A DNA stretch of 64,000 bases from Sphagnum compactum. Its lineage: Eukaryota; Bryophyta; Sphagnopsida; Sphagnales. The notes beneath the pieces are model-generated. The model was not told the DNA's origin. It saw nothing but the letters and a program-made list of their open reading frames with translations, and ran no database searches. The translations under genes and the position numbers were made by a program. How positions within the stretch are numbered: position 1 is the stretch's first letter; the number at the start of each line of letters is the position of its first letter. Location: positions 10,974,001 to 11,038,000 of the forward strand of contig OZ234501.1 of NCBI GenBank assembly GCA_965153455.1, read 5' to 3'. Shown here one piece after another: positions 12,268-23,654 of this stretch.

Positions 12268-14151
12268 AAAATTGGAAAATAAAAATTATTAAATTTTTTT
12301 TTAAAAAAAACACTACACCCATTGTGGTTATGGATATCAGATAATAATGAAAGGTTAAGAGTTTTCTTGAAGTAGTTCTTTTGCTCATTGTGACATTCCC
12401 AAAACTATTGGACCCTTTTCTTTATTGGCATGGTGTCGAGGTTGAAGGACAAGTGTGTATATAGGTATTGAATTCCTGGCTATTTCCACACTCTATTCCC
12501 ACCCAACAATGTATGGAAATTTTTTGGGGCATTTCCACATAATGGAGGGAAAAAATACTCTGGGTAAGATGCCATTCAATTACACACTCAAAAATGTCTT
12601 TCCCTTATCATCTAGGTCAAGCTGGGCTCTACTTGTAGTGTGTAATTTTTTATGTCAACAAGAGGTCCATTTAGAAAGCTTCAAGTATTGAGATTCTTGT
12701 ACTCCTTCTTTCATCATCACTACTAAAGTTTCTTCATTTTTCGCTGGTTGAAGCATTAAAACCCTTTGTTGACTGGAAATTTTGTCATTTGCTGTTCTTC
12801 ATTAGCTTTCCATTGTAGCAACAACAACCACTGTAGCAGCCATGAGTGACAAAGATTGTGAAATCATGAAAGACCAAATAAGACTTATATATATAAGTTA
12901 GGATTTGCTTGGAGCTTCTGAAATTTAGGGTATGAGTGTGATGAGTGAGGAAGTACTACTACAACCAACATTTGACATATCCTTTGAAAGACTTCTCTGG
13001 TGCAATAAGAAAACAGAAATGTGGGTTGCATTCTCAACAACATCAAAAACACAAGGAGTCCAGTCAAAGAAGTAGCACATTGTTTCTTCAATGATTTTCA
13101 TGATGCTAACTTATTAGGAGTAAAGATGTTGAAATTAGGCTAGAGTAACAAAAGGGGATTTTAAAATAATTAAAAACATTTCCCCATTTGGCCACATGGG
13201 TTGCTTGATTTAAATGTAGTTATGTCACTAAAATAGGTCACTAGTCTCTGCCATGAATTGGGAAATCCACCAAATTTTTAAAAAAAAATAGTGGTCTACT
13301 TAGTAGTACTACCTACTATTATGGAGCCCAAAGCCCCTTACAAGACAAATAAAGAGCATTTTGATAAGTTATTATGTTTTTTGACTTGTAGGGCCCAATG
13401 ACCAAGGGACAATAATGAGCTATGGACAAAATACATTGTTTTGGAACTTTGGCCCAGGAGAAGCCTAAAGTTTCCAACAATTTTTAAAGAACCCTTAATC
13501 TGTTCAAGGCTCAAGAGCGGGCCCTACAAGCCCCATAACTCGTTTGCCCAATTACCTAGGTGGGGTCCAAGCTCTTAGGTGTGAGCCCTAAGGGACCTTT
13601 ATTATCCCCACAAACACAATAATGGCACCTACGGAGATGGCGTGGGTCCAATTCCCAAGGGACAATTAGTATTGCAACAGACTTGTGGCAAGTAGGTGCT
13701 ACGTTAGTACTATTGGCACTCATCTCACTCCTCCCCCCCCATCCACCAAGAAATCATTCACAAAGGCTTAAAAAATTCACTGGAAATGGTGGCATTGGAT
13801 AGATACATTATTGGTAAGGTGAAATCTTTTGTAGAGTCCAAACTCCAAGCATCCTTTTTTTTTTTTTTTTTTTTTCCTCCAAACAAAATATCCCATATTT
13901 CCAGGTTTGGATATGGGAGATGTGTCAAGAATATCAAAGTTCAAATTATGTTTCTCCATTCAATAAGAAAAGAATTGTGCATTTGAATTTTGGATACCTA
14001 ATCTTGCTCAAGCCACAATAATATGGAGTAAATAAGTGATTACACATTACACACCATACAATTCCCTTTGATATAGTAAAAAGTTGAAGCTTAACCTCTA
14101 TAAGTATTATGGACATTAGCAATAACAAGGGTTTTAGAACTAATATATGGC

Positions 14152-14176
14152 ATATATATATATATATATATATATA
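14152..14176. repeat. (TA)n microsatellite
   Basis: Uninterrupted TA dinucleotide run of about 12 units in AT-rich intergenic DNA. Confidence 0.9.
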
Positions 14177-17100
14177 ATCAACGGACATGATTTAAGCAAC
14201 CAATTGAAAAAAGAAAAGCTCTCATACATCCAAAACACATAAACTTAAATTGTAGTAATGGGTTATGAAATGGAGCGTCAATGGCACTTGGACGTTATAA
14301 TAATCTCGGAACCAAACATAACAACAAAGATTTAGGAAATGGCACCCTTGAAACTTTGTTTTCACTGATTGCCACTGATAGGCCTAAAGCACCAAATAAC
14401 TTCAAAAAATAACTTCGGAAAGGTGTCATTCTAAAGTAACTTTAATGATACTATGTCCCCAAAAATAACACCCCCTACCCAAATAGAAATTTTCATTTTA
14501 ATTTAGACATTAGAATTAGTAGTCTTTGTGAGGGGATGGGAGGGGGATTTTCATTTTATGTTAAGGAATTATATAACTTGAAGCTCGATGACCACAACAA
14601 GAGGTCTAATGAACTTGCCCTAATTGGGTATCTTGAACAGACTTGGCAAGTCAAGGCAACACCCATCATTTGTGAGTGTACAATGTACATATGATTTGTC
14701 CACATTTGTAAATGCTGAATTGACCCCACTTTGACGAAAAGCATTGACGTTTTACATGGAAATAAAAAAATGGTATGCAGTTGGGATTATCAGAGTACCT
14801 GGGCTGGTTCAGTAGCAAGGTGTGGAATAATAATTTTTTTTCTGTCATTTCCTTTTGGCAGAATAAATAATAATATCTTACGGTTAGGCACTATACTAAA
14901 TAATGAAGCCAATGTGCTTGAGAGTTTCTTTCAGATTTTTGGCATGGCAAGTACTTATTTTTCAGAATTTTTCGCAAGTAATTTTCAGCCTACATACTAG
15001 GGTAGCGAGTCAAAAAAAAGCTTGAATTTGGGCTGGTTCTTGGACCCCCCATGCTAGGGGTCCGAATTCCCCTAGTAGATGGGGAAAAAAACTTTTGTCT
15101 TTCAAGGGGAACTATTTGTTAGGGATATTAATTAGTTGTGGGAGTTGCGAACAAAGAGTTTTTTTTTAACATGTATGTGTGTTTGTGATGGCCCTAAACT
15201 TGAAAAATACTTGCATTATTAACCCGCCCAAAACAGCTTTGTCCTTTGGTCGAGCTATATTGTTTACAAGGGCAGAGGTTTGGGCAAAAGATATGGGATA
15301 AAGTGTGGTGCTACTGGCTGGGGAAGAGATTGAGGAACGCATGTGAACTTGGGGAATACAATGGGGAATGTCATTGGAAATCATTGGGAACATGGTGGGA
15401 ACATCAAAATTGTAGGAAAAAATCTCAAACCACTTGCTTCAAAAAGAAAAAAACTGGGCCCTTGGCATGCTAGTTACGCCTTCTCATTGGTCAGCTGAAA
15501 ATTTTATTTTAGAATTATTCATTACCATTTTCAGCTTTGGGCTAGTTCGTAGGATGTTATACTTGGCCCCACCCCCATCGAATTTCACAGGGTCAAAAGC
15601 CATACTTGTTCGTGAGTTAGTGGGTGAGTCCCGATTCATTAATTGTGATGGGTATCAAAAAAGCCTTGGACGGTCTCGGTATAGAAGGTTTCAAACTTTG
15701 ACCCACTCTTGAGACAGAATTGAAAGCGCTTTTTCATTTGGCCCACCCATGTAACTAGAGTAAGAGTTTGGGCAACTTTGGGCAACAAAATGTCGGACTG
15801 TTGGGAATAACATGGCAGGACAGACACACCGGAACTTGAAGGAACCAAAAAAAAATTGAAGGGACATTTTGGCAAAGTATGAGGGATGAATTTTTAAAAG
15901 GATGGAACGCATGTGGATGACATATGAGATTATAGAACAAATTATTTGTAACATAAGGAACAGGTTACAAATCGTATGGGTTCAAATAAGAGAACTCATG
16001 GAGAACAAATTGGGAACACATTAGTTCCAATGTTAGGAACATTAATTAGTGGGCACATGTAGATTAACAAAACCCAGAATTCTTTGAATTGCCCTTTCTC
16101 CTCACCACTCACAATGGTGAACCAACACCAACATTGGTACAAGCAGAGGATGAACAACAAGACCACCCATAGTCCATGTTGCTCATTGTCTTCCTCACCA
16201 TCATGCACTCCACTTGTGAATGTTTTTTTGAATTCCAACTTTGCCATAGCCAAAGCAGGAATTCAATGGGAACATATTGGGAACTTGATGGAAACACAAT
16301 GGGAACTAGAAAAACCCCTAACACCCCCATGTTCATTGTCTTCAACACCATGATCAAGTTTTGGCATCACCACCGAGGTCTACCACATCCAAACATCATG
16401 GCTTGCTTGTAAAGCATGTTGCCTCACTCTACTCTACTTGAGGTTTGCCACCATTAGCCAAGCTTAACATTGCCATTTCCCATGTTTTATCCCAATCAAT
16501 GAAGCATTGCCCTATTCCTCATTGCCTAGTTCAAGCATTGTCACCATTGTTGATGTTTTGCAACCCAATTTTAATGCTTTGCTTTGACACACTCCTCTAA
16601 AAATGTTGTTGCTCGAATGTGTTCACTAAAGGATCTTTTACAAAAAGATTTTAAATTTATGGGATGTTGAATATGAAAGACTAAATATCTTTGAATCCAA
16701 GGGTCTACAGAGACTCATAGCAAGCCAACTCTCAAAACCCTCAAGACAACTAACCAAATTTGATTAAAAACACACCACAACATACATTTATAATAGTTCG
16801 AGTCAATTAGAAGCATTGTTTTTTTTTGGAGATTTTAATATTTCGAATTAATGGTTATTGTGATGGCAAAATGAGTATTTATGATTAGAAAACATTTGTT
16901 AAGGCAACTTTAGTTTGCTACACACATGTCCAAGAATTACTAATCAAGTGGCAATAGGACCTAAGTTATTTTCAAGTAAAATTTGGATATAGAATTATAA
17001 TTAACTTGATATTAATAATAGGTAGTGATCATAGACATTGTTGTTTGTGTCACAAAGTGCCTATTGTCAAAACACGATCTACTCTTTTTTTAAGAAATTC

Positions 17101-18380
17101 AACATTTAAAAAGAAATGTTTTTCGCTCAATTATTTTCCCTTTGCTAATTAGGCCATATATAACCAGCAAAAAACGAATGATGAGAAGTTGCACTCGAAT
17201 TGCCCGTCGCAAGTTCACAATTTTGAATGTCTTATCATCAATGGGAAGTTTAGAGCAGAGAGCAACTACAGAGACTCTGCAAAAATCTTACATAACCCCA
17301 AATGAATGTGAAACAAACTTGTAAAGAATCACAATTTGATGCTTTTACAAGTGGGTATTCAGAGCAAAGATTATATCAACATAGAAATTGTGACTTGACC
17401 ATAGCAAAGTGGAATTCATCCATAGCCCTCCTCACATATGTGGGTTTGAGTTGGAAATAGAAATTTCATGCAACCTGTGAAAAGGCTCAACATGCATTAT
17501 TAAGAGGGTTATTCTTTACTTTTGGGGTTGGTGGGGGTGGAGAGGGATTTGTCTCTCTTTTTTTTTCCTGTTTCCAATGTGTTCCCATCAAGTTCCCAAG
17601 GGGTTGCTCAAACATTCCCCAAGATGTTCCCAGTAGCACCTCAGTTTTATCCCATATGCTTTGGCCACAGTTCAACTTCCATGGATATAAACTGTAAAGG
17701 AAAGCTAAGTGGATTCACTTTGGGGGAGGGCTCAGGCACGCATATGTGGTGGGGTGGGGAGTGCCCAATTCTACAGAAAAATTGGTGATGGGCCAATCAA
17801 TGTGGCTCCATATTTTCTCTTCTTAAAAAAAAAAACTCAGAGCACACCCCCCTCTAATTAGTAGAAGCATGAATAAGTAGTACAATAAATACCAGGCAGG
17901 TTCCAAACTAATTATATTATTTTCAGCAATGTCAAAAAAATAAAAATTCAAAAGAATCATATTTTGTGAACGAAACTAAAGAATATTTTTAGAATATTTT
18001 GAAATATTTCATGTGTACACTGTAGACATGGAATGTTCAAAATAAAATAATTGTTGGTTGCTGAAATTTTGAACTTGCAATGGCACTAGGGTAGGCCTAT
18101 AGGGAAGAAAACAAGGGGTGTAGTGTGACACACTGTGGCCTTGCCATTTACATTAAAAAGTATCTCAAAGCAAAAAAAGAATTATGGAAACTCAAATATT
18201 TCACCATGCAAAAATATAATCTTCAAAATAATCCTCTAAAAGAAACCAAAATCCTCCAAGATATTATAACTCTCTAACTAATCTCAAATTCCAACACAAG
18301 GCAAAATATCATCTTTCAAAAATCCTCATCTAAAAATAGACCTATTGCCTACAAGGCCAATATCCCTTAAGCTACGACCA

Positions 18381-18569
18381 TAGTACCTTGGCCATTTCAA
18401 CACATGTCCGTCAAATAATTAATTAACTTTAGAAATTTTATTTCAACAAATTAAATATTCCTAAATATTCACTATTATCCTTCACAATATTTTTTGATTA
18501 GGAAGAAATAAAATTTCAACATTTTCTTTTGAAAATAATATAATTAGAGTCCAATTGGCCAAGGTACTA
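18381..18569. repeat. Foldback with 14-bp perfect inverted ends, possible small MITE
   Basis: TAGTACCTTGGCCA at 18381-18394 is repeated inverted as TGGCCAAGGTACTA at 18556-18569, enclosing 161 bp of AT-rich DNA. No clear target-site duplication was found. Confidence 0.55.
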
Positions 18570-19138
18570 GGGTATACTCTACAATGAATCTAAACACAAT
18601 ATCCTTGCCTTGGTAGGCAAGGCCAACAAATTGAACAACAACAACAACATTTGCAGTAATATCTCAACCGAAGGTAACTTAACCCTCAAAAAGTGAAAAA
18701 AATTCCTGTTTTTTTTCCTCAGAATGGACAAACTAGCGGTCGTTGCTCGCGGGTCGGTCGGTTCCTCACACCCAATGGAAAAAAAAAAAAAAACATTATT
18801 GTTTGATTGAGAGGGAGAATTCAAAATTGGGACACATGGTTAACTTTCCTTTAACTCAAGTTAAAAGAGATCTTATCCGTTCCGCCCTAGCTGTCGTTGA
18901 AGGAAACCGCCAAAAGGAGAGAAAAAAGACAAAAACAATGGGGGGGTGGGGGGGAGGGTAAAGAAAAGAAAAACTCACAGAGAGCTCTTTATTATTGGCC
19001 CTGACTTCTGAGTCAAACAGTCAACTGTCAACTCCCCACACAAAATTATTTAATGTACAATATTCAGGTCTAGACTAGTCAGCTATAAGTAGGTACATTA
19101 CACCTACTAGTAGGGGGCCTGGTCAAACATAGGCAAAT

Positions 19139-19155
19139 GAGAGAGAGAGAGAGAG
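19139..19155. repeat. Short (GA)n tract
   Basis: GA dinucleotide run at the edge of the CpG-rich repeat block upstream of the ARM-repeat gene. Confidence 0.8.
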
Positions 19156-19208
19156 AAAGAAAGAGAAAAAAGGTCTTCAGTGTCCGACGACCAGTTGAAT
19201 CGCGTCGC

Positions 19209-19400
19209 TGGCGACATGAATGTCGCGAAAAAGTCCTTGACAAGCTACCAATCACGTCGTGGCTTGGGAGACACGAATGAATGTTTGACGACCACCGATG
19301 CGTCGTGGGAGACATGAATGTTGGCGTGAGTGTGTTTTGTTTTGTTGACAAGTGTCTGGCGACGGTTCCAATGGCGTCGTGGGAGACATGACTGTTGTTG
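19209..19400. repeat. CpG-rich degenerate repeats, GGCGACATGAATG type
   Basis: Several diverged copies of a word resembling CGTCGTGGGAGACATGAATG occur at about 19209, 19255, 19304 and 19374, and a related piece recurs near 20553 (GGCGACGTGAATGAAG). The block is far richer in CpG than its surroundings. The spacing is irregular, so this is a cluster rather than a clean tandem array. Confidence 0.6.
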
Positions 19401-19569
19401 TTGTTGTTGTCGTCGTCGTCGATGACCCATCGCGAAAAGCGGATGACATGAACGTTGAGTGGCCACCACCAACGACGAAACCCCCCAGCAGCAGTAGCCC
19501 TTTTTTTAAAAACATTACCCGGCGAAATTTCGCCAAAAAGAGAAGTTAAAATCAAAATTTCGAAAATGA

Positions 19570-20475
19570 TGCGATTTCGGAGGTTTTTAATCGCCAGAAA
19601 TGAGGGAAAATCATAATTTAAGCCATATTTTTATATTTGGTTTTCAGTGTGTAGCTAAAACTCTAAATGGAGATTTAAATATTTGTAGTTCATATCTGGT
19701 TTTATAGCCAATATGGCTAAATCTTCCTAGGGATGATTGCCCCTTTTCGGCACCTTCCAATCACCGTTTTTTCTTTCTTGGGGCGAGTCACTTGGCCAAA
19801 TAAAAGAGGGGGCCTGGGAACCACCCAAAGGATGTTTTTGGAAAAACTCCACCAAATTCGCCACGTTTGGAACAAATATTTTGTGAATTCGCCAGATTTA
19901 CATAATTGGTCCTAGTGTGTCAGATATCCATAGTAGGCTGCTAAAATATTTCCATAGTGCCCACACATAAAAGATTTTGAAAAAACAAGAAGTTAAATCG
20001 CCAGAATTTGGTCCCCCTCGCCAAAATGTAACAGGGATTCTTTCTCTTTTTTTCCGACCTACTTGCCTCTCAGAACTGTAGCCAAATTTGGCTAAGTCCT
20101 CTTTTGGATGACTGCCTGTCCACCTACGGCAAAAAAATTGGGAAAAAAAAAGAAAAAAAGACTCCCTGCTACCAAATTTCAGTGTTTCTTTTTTTTGGCG
20201 AATTTTCGCACATTGGCCAATATAAAAAATTGAGCCCTGCTAATAATCTATACAATTGATTTCAATGAAAAATACCCACCAAGAAAAATTGTTTTTGAAT
20301 TCGCCAAATGTAGATAATAGATTACATCAGTTCGCCAGAATACAACAAGTTTCTTTATAAAAAAGTACTTTCCTCTCTGATCTTTAGCCAAATTTGGCTA
20401 ATTCCCCTGGGGGGAGATGATTGCCAGTCCACCTACTTCACCAGAATTGAAGTTTTGAAAATAAAAACCCTGCCT
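19570..20475. repeat. Three diverged tandem units (about 330-350 bp) with the GCCAAATTTGGCTAA module
   Basis: Three units each carry a TCGCCAGAA-type start, a GCCAAATTTGGCTAA-type palindrome near their centre (about 19708, 20089 and 20386), then GATGA(T/C)TGCC and a TTCGCCA-rich end. The same module terminates the TIR elements near 12230 and 60950, so the array probably grew from one end of that family. Confidence 0.65.
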
Positions 20476-20499
20476 CCAATGGGTGATAGCCACTTCGGC

Positions 20500-21960
20500 T
20501 GTATTTAACAATTCCTTGAAAATGCACTGCCCTTCAATCCATCCCCAGAGGCGTTGGTCGCCGGCGACGTGAATGAAGCAGCAGAGTTGCCGATGACCAG
20601 CGACAACGACGTGAGGCGAGAGGCACGCAAAGCTTTTGTACAAATCATCATGAACCCCCCGCCCTGCGTGCCTGCGTGCCTGCCCTGCAGAGCCTGCTGC
20701 TACTTACAATTTGTGTCTAGGGTTCCGAACTCGGCACCGAATCTCTGACCGGTCTGGAAGCAGCGTTGAACCCACCCAACACACAAGCGGCAAAAGCGCA
20801 AAAGACGACGCAACAGTTGCACCAGCAAGGCAGGGGGTTTTGCAGGCAGGTTGGAAGCGCTGCATTACTTGCGTGCAGCAGCAGCAGTTTCTCTTCTGTC
20901 ACTTAGCTGGATTTCTTCTTCATTCTTTCTTTCTTTCTTTTTTCCCGGCTCGGAAATGGTTTGCTGACTCAACTTCTGTAGCAAACTAAGCGCAACAACA
21001 GCAGCATGCAGCTGGTCCCATTTTTATTTTTATTTTTGTTGAAAAAAATTCAGTCGTGAACATCTCCTTCTTCTTCTTCTTCTCCCTCTCGTCGTCGTCT
21101 TTGTCGTGATCCATCATTATCTTCTTCTTCTTCTTCTTCTTCTTCTGCTTTTCGTCTTCGTGTTCTTGGTATGATGGTGATTCGGTTTTGTTTTGGTTGT
21201 GCACTGTTTCTGTCTCTTGTGTGTTTTTGATTGAGACCCTGAGAGAGGAGAAAGGAAGCAGCAGCTCCTCCTGCCTGCCTGCATTTGTGGTTTTCTGTTT
21301 CTTTTCCGGTTGGTACCTATTGTCGTTGCATCGTCTGCGATTGAGTGAGAGTGTCCGTCGTTGTTTCCGGTGTTGGTGTCGGACTGAAAGTTTGCTTGCT
21401 TGCCAAAGAAGACATCCCTGCTTGTATGAGGCATTTGTAGAAACGGGATCGGCGTAGTAGGTGGGAGTGTGGGAGGATGAGCGAGTGAGTGAATGGATGC
21501 TTTTCACGTTCTCGAGTCCCTGGGCTTGTTCTCCGGGTTGGCAGAGCGATCGTGTTGTGTTTAGGGTTTCGACGATTGTGTTTGGAAGAGTAGCGAAGCT
21601 GCAGGAAAGCCGTTTGCGAGCTCTTGTTTGGCTCTTTCGTTCGAGGCCATTTCTTCGGCGTCAGATTGTTTCTGGTCGCTCTGTTTTCTGTTTGTTTTCT
21701 TGGTATTTGCTTCCGTTGGAGTTGATTGCTGCCGTTACCCCCGTGTGCGTTTGAACAAACTCCTCGTGCCGCTGCGCGCTGTGTCTGTATTTTTCTCGAG
21801 AGCATCAAGCGGAAACGTCGTCGGGGGAACGCACTTTCTCGGCCGGCTGGTGCATTAGGGAGCGCAAAGTGCAGAGTTGGTTCCAGGCTCTGTAGTAGCG
21901 AGCGGTATTGGTTTTCGTTCTTTGCAAGTAGAGATAACCGCGTGAGAAGAAGAACGAGGA
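20500..21960 (+). promoter_or_regulatory. Promoter and 5' leader region of the ARM-repeat gene
   Basis: A GC-richer, CpG-rich stretch directly upstream of the ATG at 21961. It has long pyrimidine tracts (about 21060-21145, CTTCTT repeats), as in plant 5' leaders, and a telo-box in reverse orientation (TTTAGGGTTT, 21560-21569). Several ATGs with short frames precede the main start, so upstream ORFs or an intron in the leader are possible. The transcription start is not visible. Confidence 0.5.
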
Positions 21961-23654
21961 ATGATGCGAAATCAGAAGCAGAATGTGCGGTTGCAGCATG
22001 CCAGAGGCCAGATGTTTGTGTGCGGCATGTTTGGCAACTGTGCAAACGCTGTGTTGAGCCCACGCACACCCCCGGGTCTCCAAGACTTCGGAAGAAAGGC
22101 CACTGTAGTCTGGGCTGCAAACGAAGGCGGGCTCCAGCAACAACAGCAGCAGCAGCGTATGGTGCAAGGTACATCCCTTTTGGATTCACAAACGCTGCCG
22201 GATGTTGTGCATTTGTCAGATCCATCTCCCTCTTCCCCCTCCGTGAGCGACGCTGACAATGCGACCAGTTCCTCTGCGTCGGAGACTGCGAATTACGCAC
22301 CTGCCGATCAAGAAGAAGCGCCATCAGAGGGAAGACTATCGACATCATCTTCGTCTGCTGCTGCTGCAGGGAGCAAGGACAATAGACAGATGTACTTCGA
22401 CGAGCTCTTGAGCGCGATCAAGGCCGGGGAATACAGCGAGAGCACGTTCATCAGGCTGTTGGACTTGGCGAACGAGAGCGAGATGTGCAAAGAGCAGCTT
22501 CGATCATCCGGAGTCGTGTCGTCCCTCATCTCTTTCCTTCTGTCCAAACTCGACTGTGAGCGCAGTCCCACACCCTTGGACGAAACCAAGAATGGAGGCA
22601 TTCCATTCCGGGAGAAAGGATTTGCGGAGCTCGAGAGGTTGTCGGACGAAGACTCGGCCATGATCCTTGTGGCAACTCCTGAGATGCTGTCACTGGTGGT
22701 GTGGCATCTTAGAAAAGGAAGCAAGGACTCCAAGGAGAAAGCTGCTCAACTTCTGGAGAAGCTTTCTTTGGTGGAGAGTTTCAAAATCACAATGGGTAGC
22801 TGTTCACCTGTGCTAGAAGAGATTGTGAGCTTGTTGCGTCAAGAAAAGCAACCACGGCTCGTGAAACTGGCCACCAAGACTTTGTTGGCTCTCTGCCTGG
22901 TGAAGGAGAACAGATGCAGGTATACTGTTACTTGTCATTGAATTGATGAGTTTTTCTATTGGCACCTGTGATGTTTGAGCATGAATCAATTGTCCGATCC
23001 TCTCCCACCATAGAGAGAAATGATCTTGGCTTGTTTTGTTTGTTGGGTGTGTTTTGGTATTTGAAGAGTACTGTTGGCTGATCTGTGATGCAACCCTAAG
23101 ATGCACTTTGCTTTGATTTTTCTTTTGTATGGGTTTATTCTCTGTCGAGTCCTACTAGGTTGGGTTTCTCTTTTCTGGTGTTCTTTCTCTTTGGCTTTCT
23201 CTTGTCTGATATATTTCTGTTTTTCTTCTTCTTCAGAGCTGTTGAAGCTGGAGCAGTTGCAGCGTTGCTTGAGATGCTCCCCATGGTCAAGCCTGCAACT
23301 GGAGAGAAGGCTCTTGCAACTCTTGAGCTTCTAACCACAATAGATGAAGGCAAGATGTCTGTCAGTGCACATGCATTGGCTGTCCCAATCCTTGTAGACA
23401 TGATATTGAGAGTCTCAGACAGAGGCACTGAGTATGCAGCAGGAGCCCTTCATGCAATTTGTGGGGATAACATAGCTATACAGGAAGCAGCAGTTGCAGC
23501 AGGAGCACCAACAAAGTTACTTTTGCTCATTCAGAGTGATTGTACAGCACGTGCCAAACGAAAAGCCTTGCAGCTCTTGAAGGTCTTGCACAAGCTCTGG
23601 GGTGAGGATCCCTGCAACCCTGATGCAGGGCACACCAAGGCGATCCACTACTAA
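21961..23654 (+). CDS. Armadillo-repeat protein related to U-box E3 ligases (PUB20-26 type), no U-box
   Basis: Two exons, 21961-22919 and 23237-23654, with a 317-bp GT-AG intron, join in phase 2 (AG|A, Arg) to give 458 aa. An in-frame TGA at 21943 lies five codons before the ATG, which supports the start. Residues about 1-135 are low complexity (Gln run, Ser-rich, Ala run). From about residue 138 to the end the protein is all-helical ARM sequence typical of class-IV plant U-box proteins. Family-like words include FREKGFAELERLSDED, KEKAAQLLEKLS, GEKALATLELLTTIDEGK, YAAGALHAICGD and the C-terminal CTARAKRKALQLLKVL. Catalysis by this family needs an N-terminal U-box with a CPI core; none is present in this reading frame, and I saw none upstream. 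So E2 binding is unlikely, and a scaffold or competitor role is inference. The intron falls inside the ARM region. A 343-codon antisense frame over the 5' end is not credible. Confidence 0.9.

Larger units (their letters stand above)
10943..19100. other. Intergenic, repeat-bearing, no gene
   Basis: No supported gene. Contents seen: the right end of a TIR element near 12190-12267 (same family as 60910-61553), a (TA)n run at 14152-14176, a poly-T run near 13855-13876, a cluster of GGGAAC-type motifs at 15340-17650, and a foldback at 18381-18569. Short open frames here are spread over both strands and show no domain. Confidence 0.5.

Noticed and set aside
15038-15075. Short GGACCCC...GGGGTCC hairpin
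   Set aside because: Only a 7-bp stem with no other copies or context; likely chance.
19079-19555. 158-codon minus frame in the CpG-rich repeat block
   Set aside because: Open because of repetitive CG-rich words; contains a run of Asp/Asn from a trinucleotide repeat and no family features.
20986-21507. 173-codon minus frame with poly-Lys runs
   Set aside because: Antisense to pyrimidine-rich leader tracts (CTTCTT repeats), which create Lys runs.
21000-21960. Possible U-box exon upstream of the ARM gene
   Set aside because: None of the plus-strand readings here contains the CPI core or other U-box residues.
21317-22348. 343-codon antisense frame over the 5' end of the ARM gene
   Set aside because: It mirrors the GC-rich leader and first exon of a well-supported gene, is dominated by Arg/Ser/Thr/Gln from the complementary sequence, and shows no domain.
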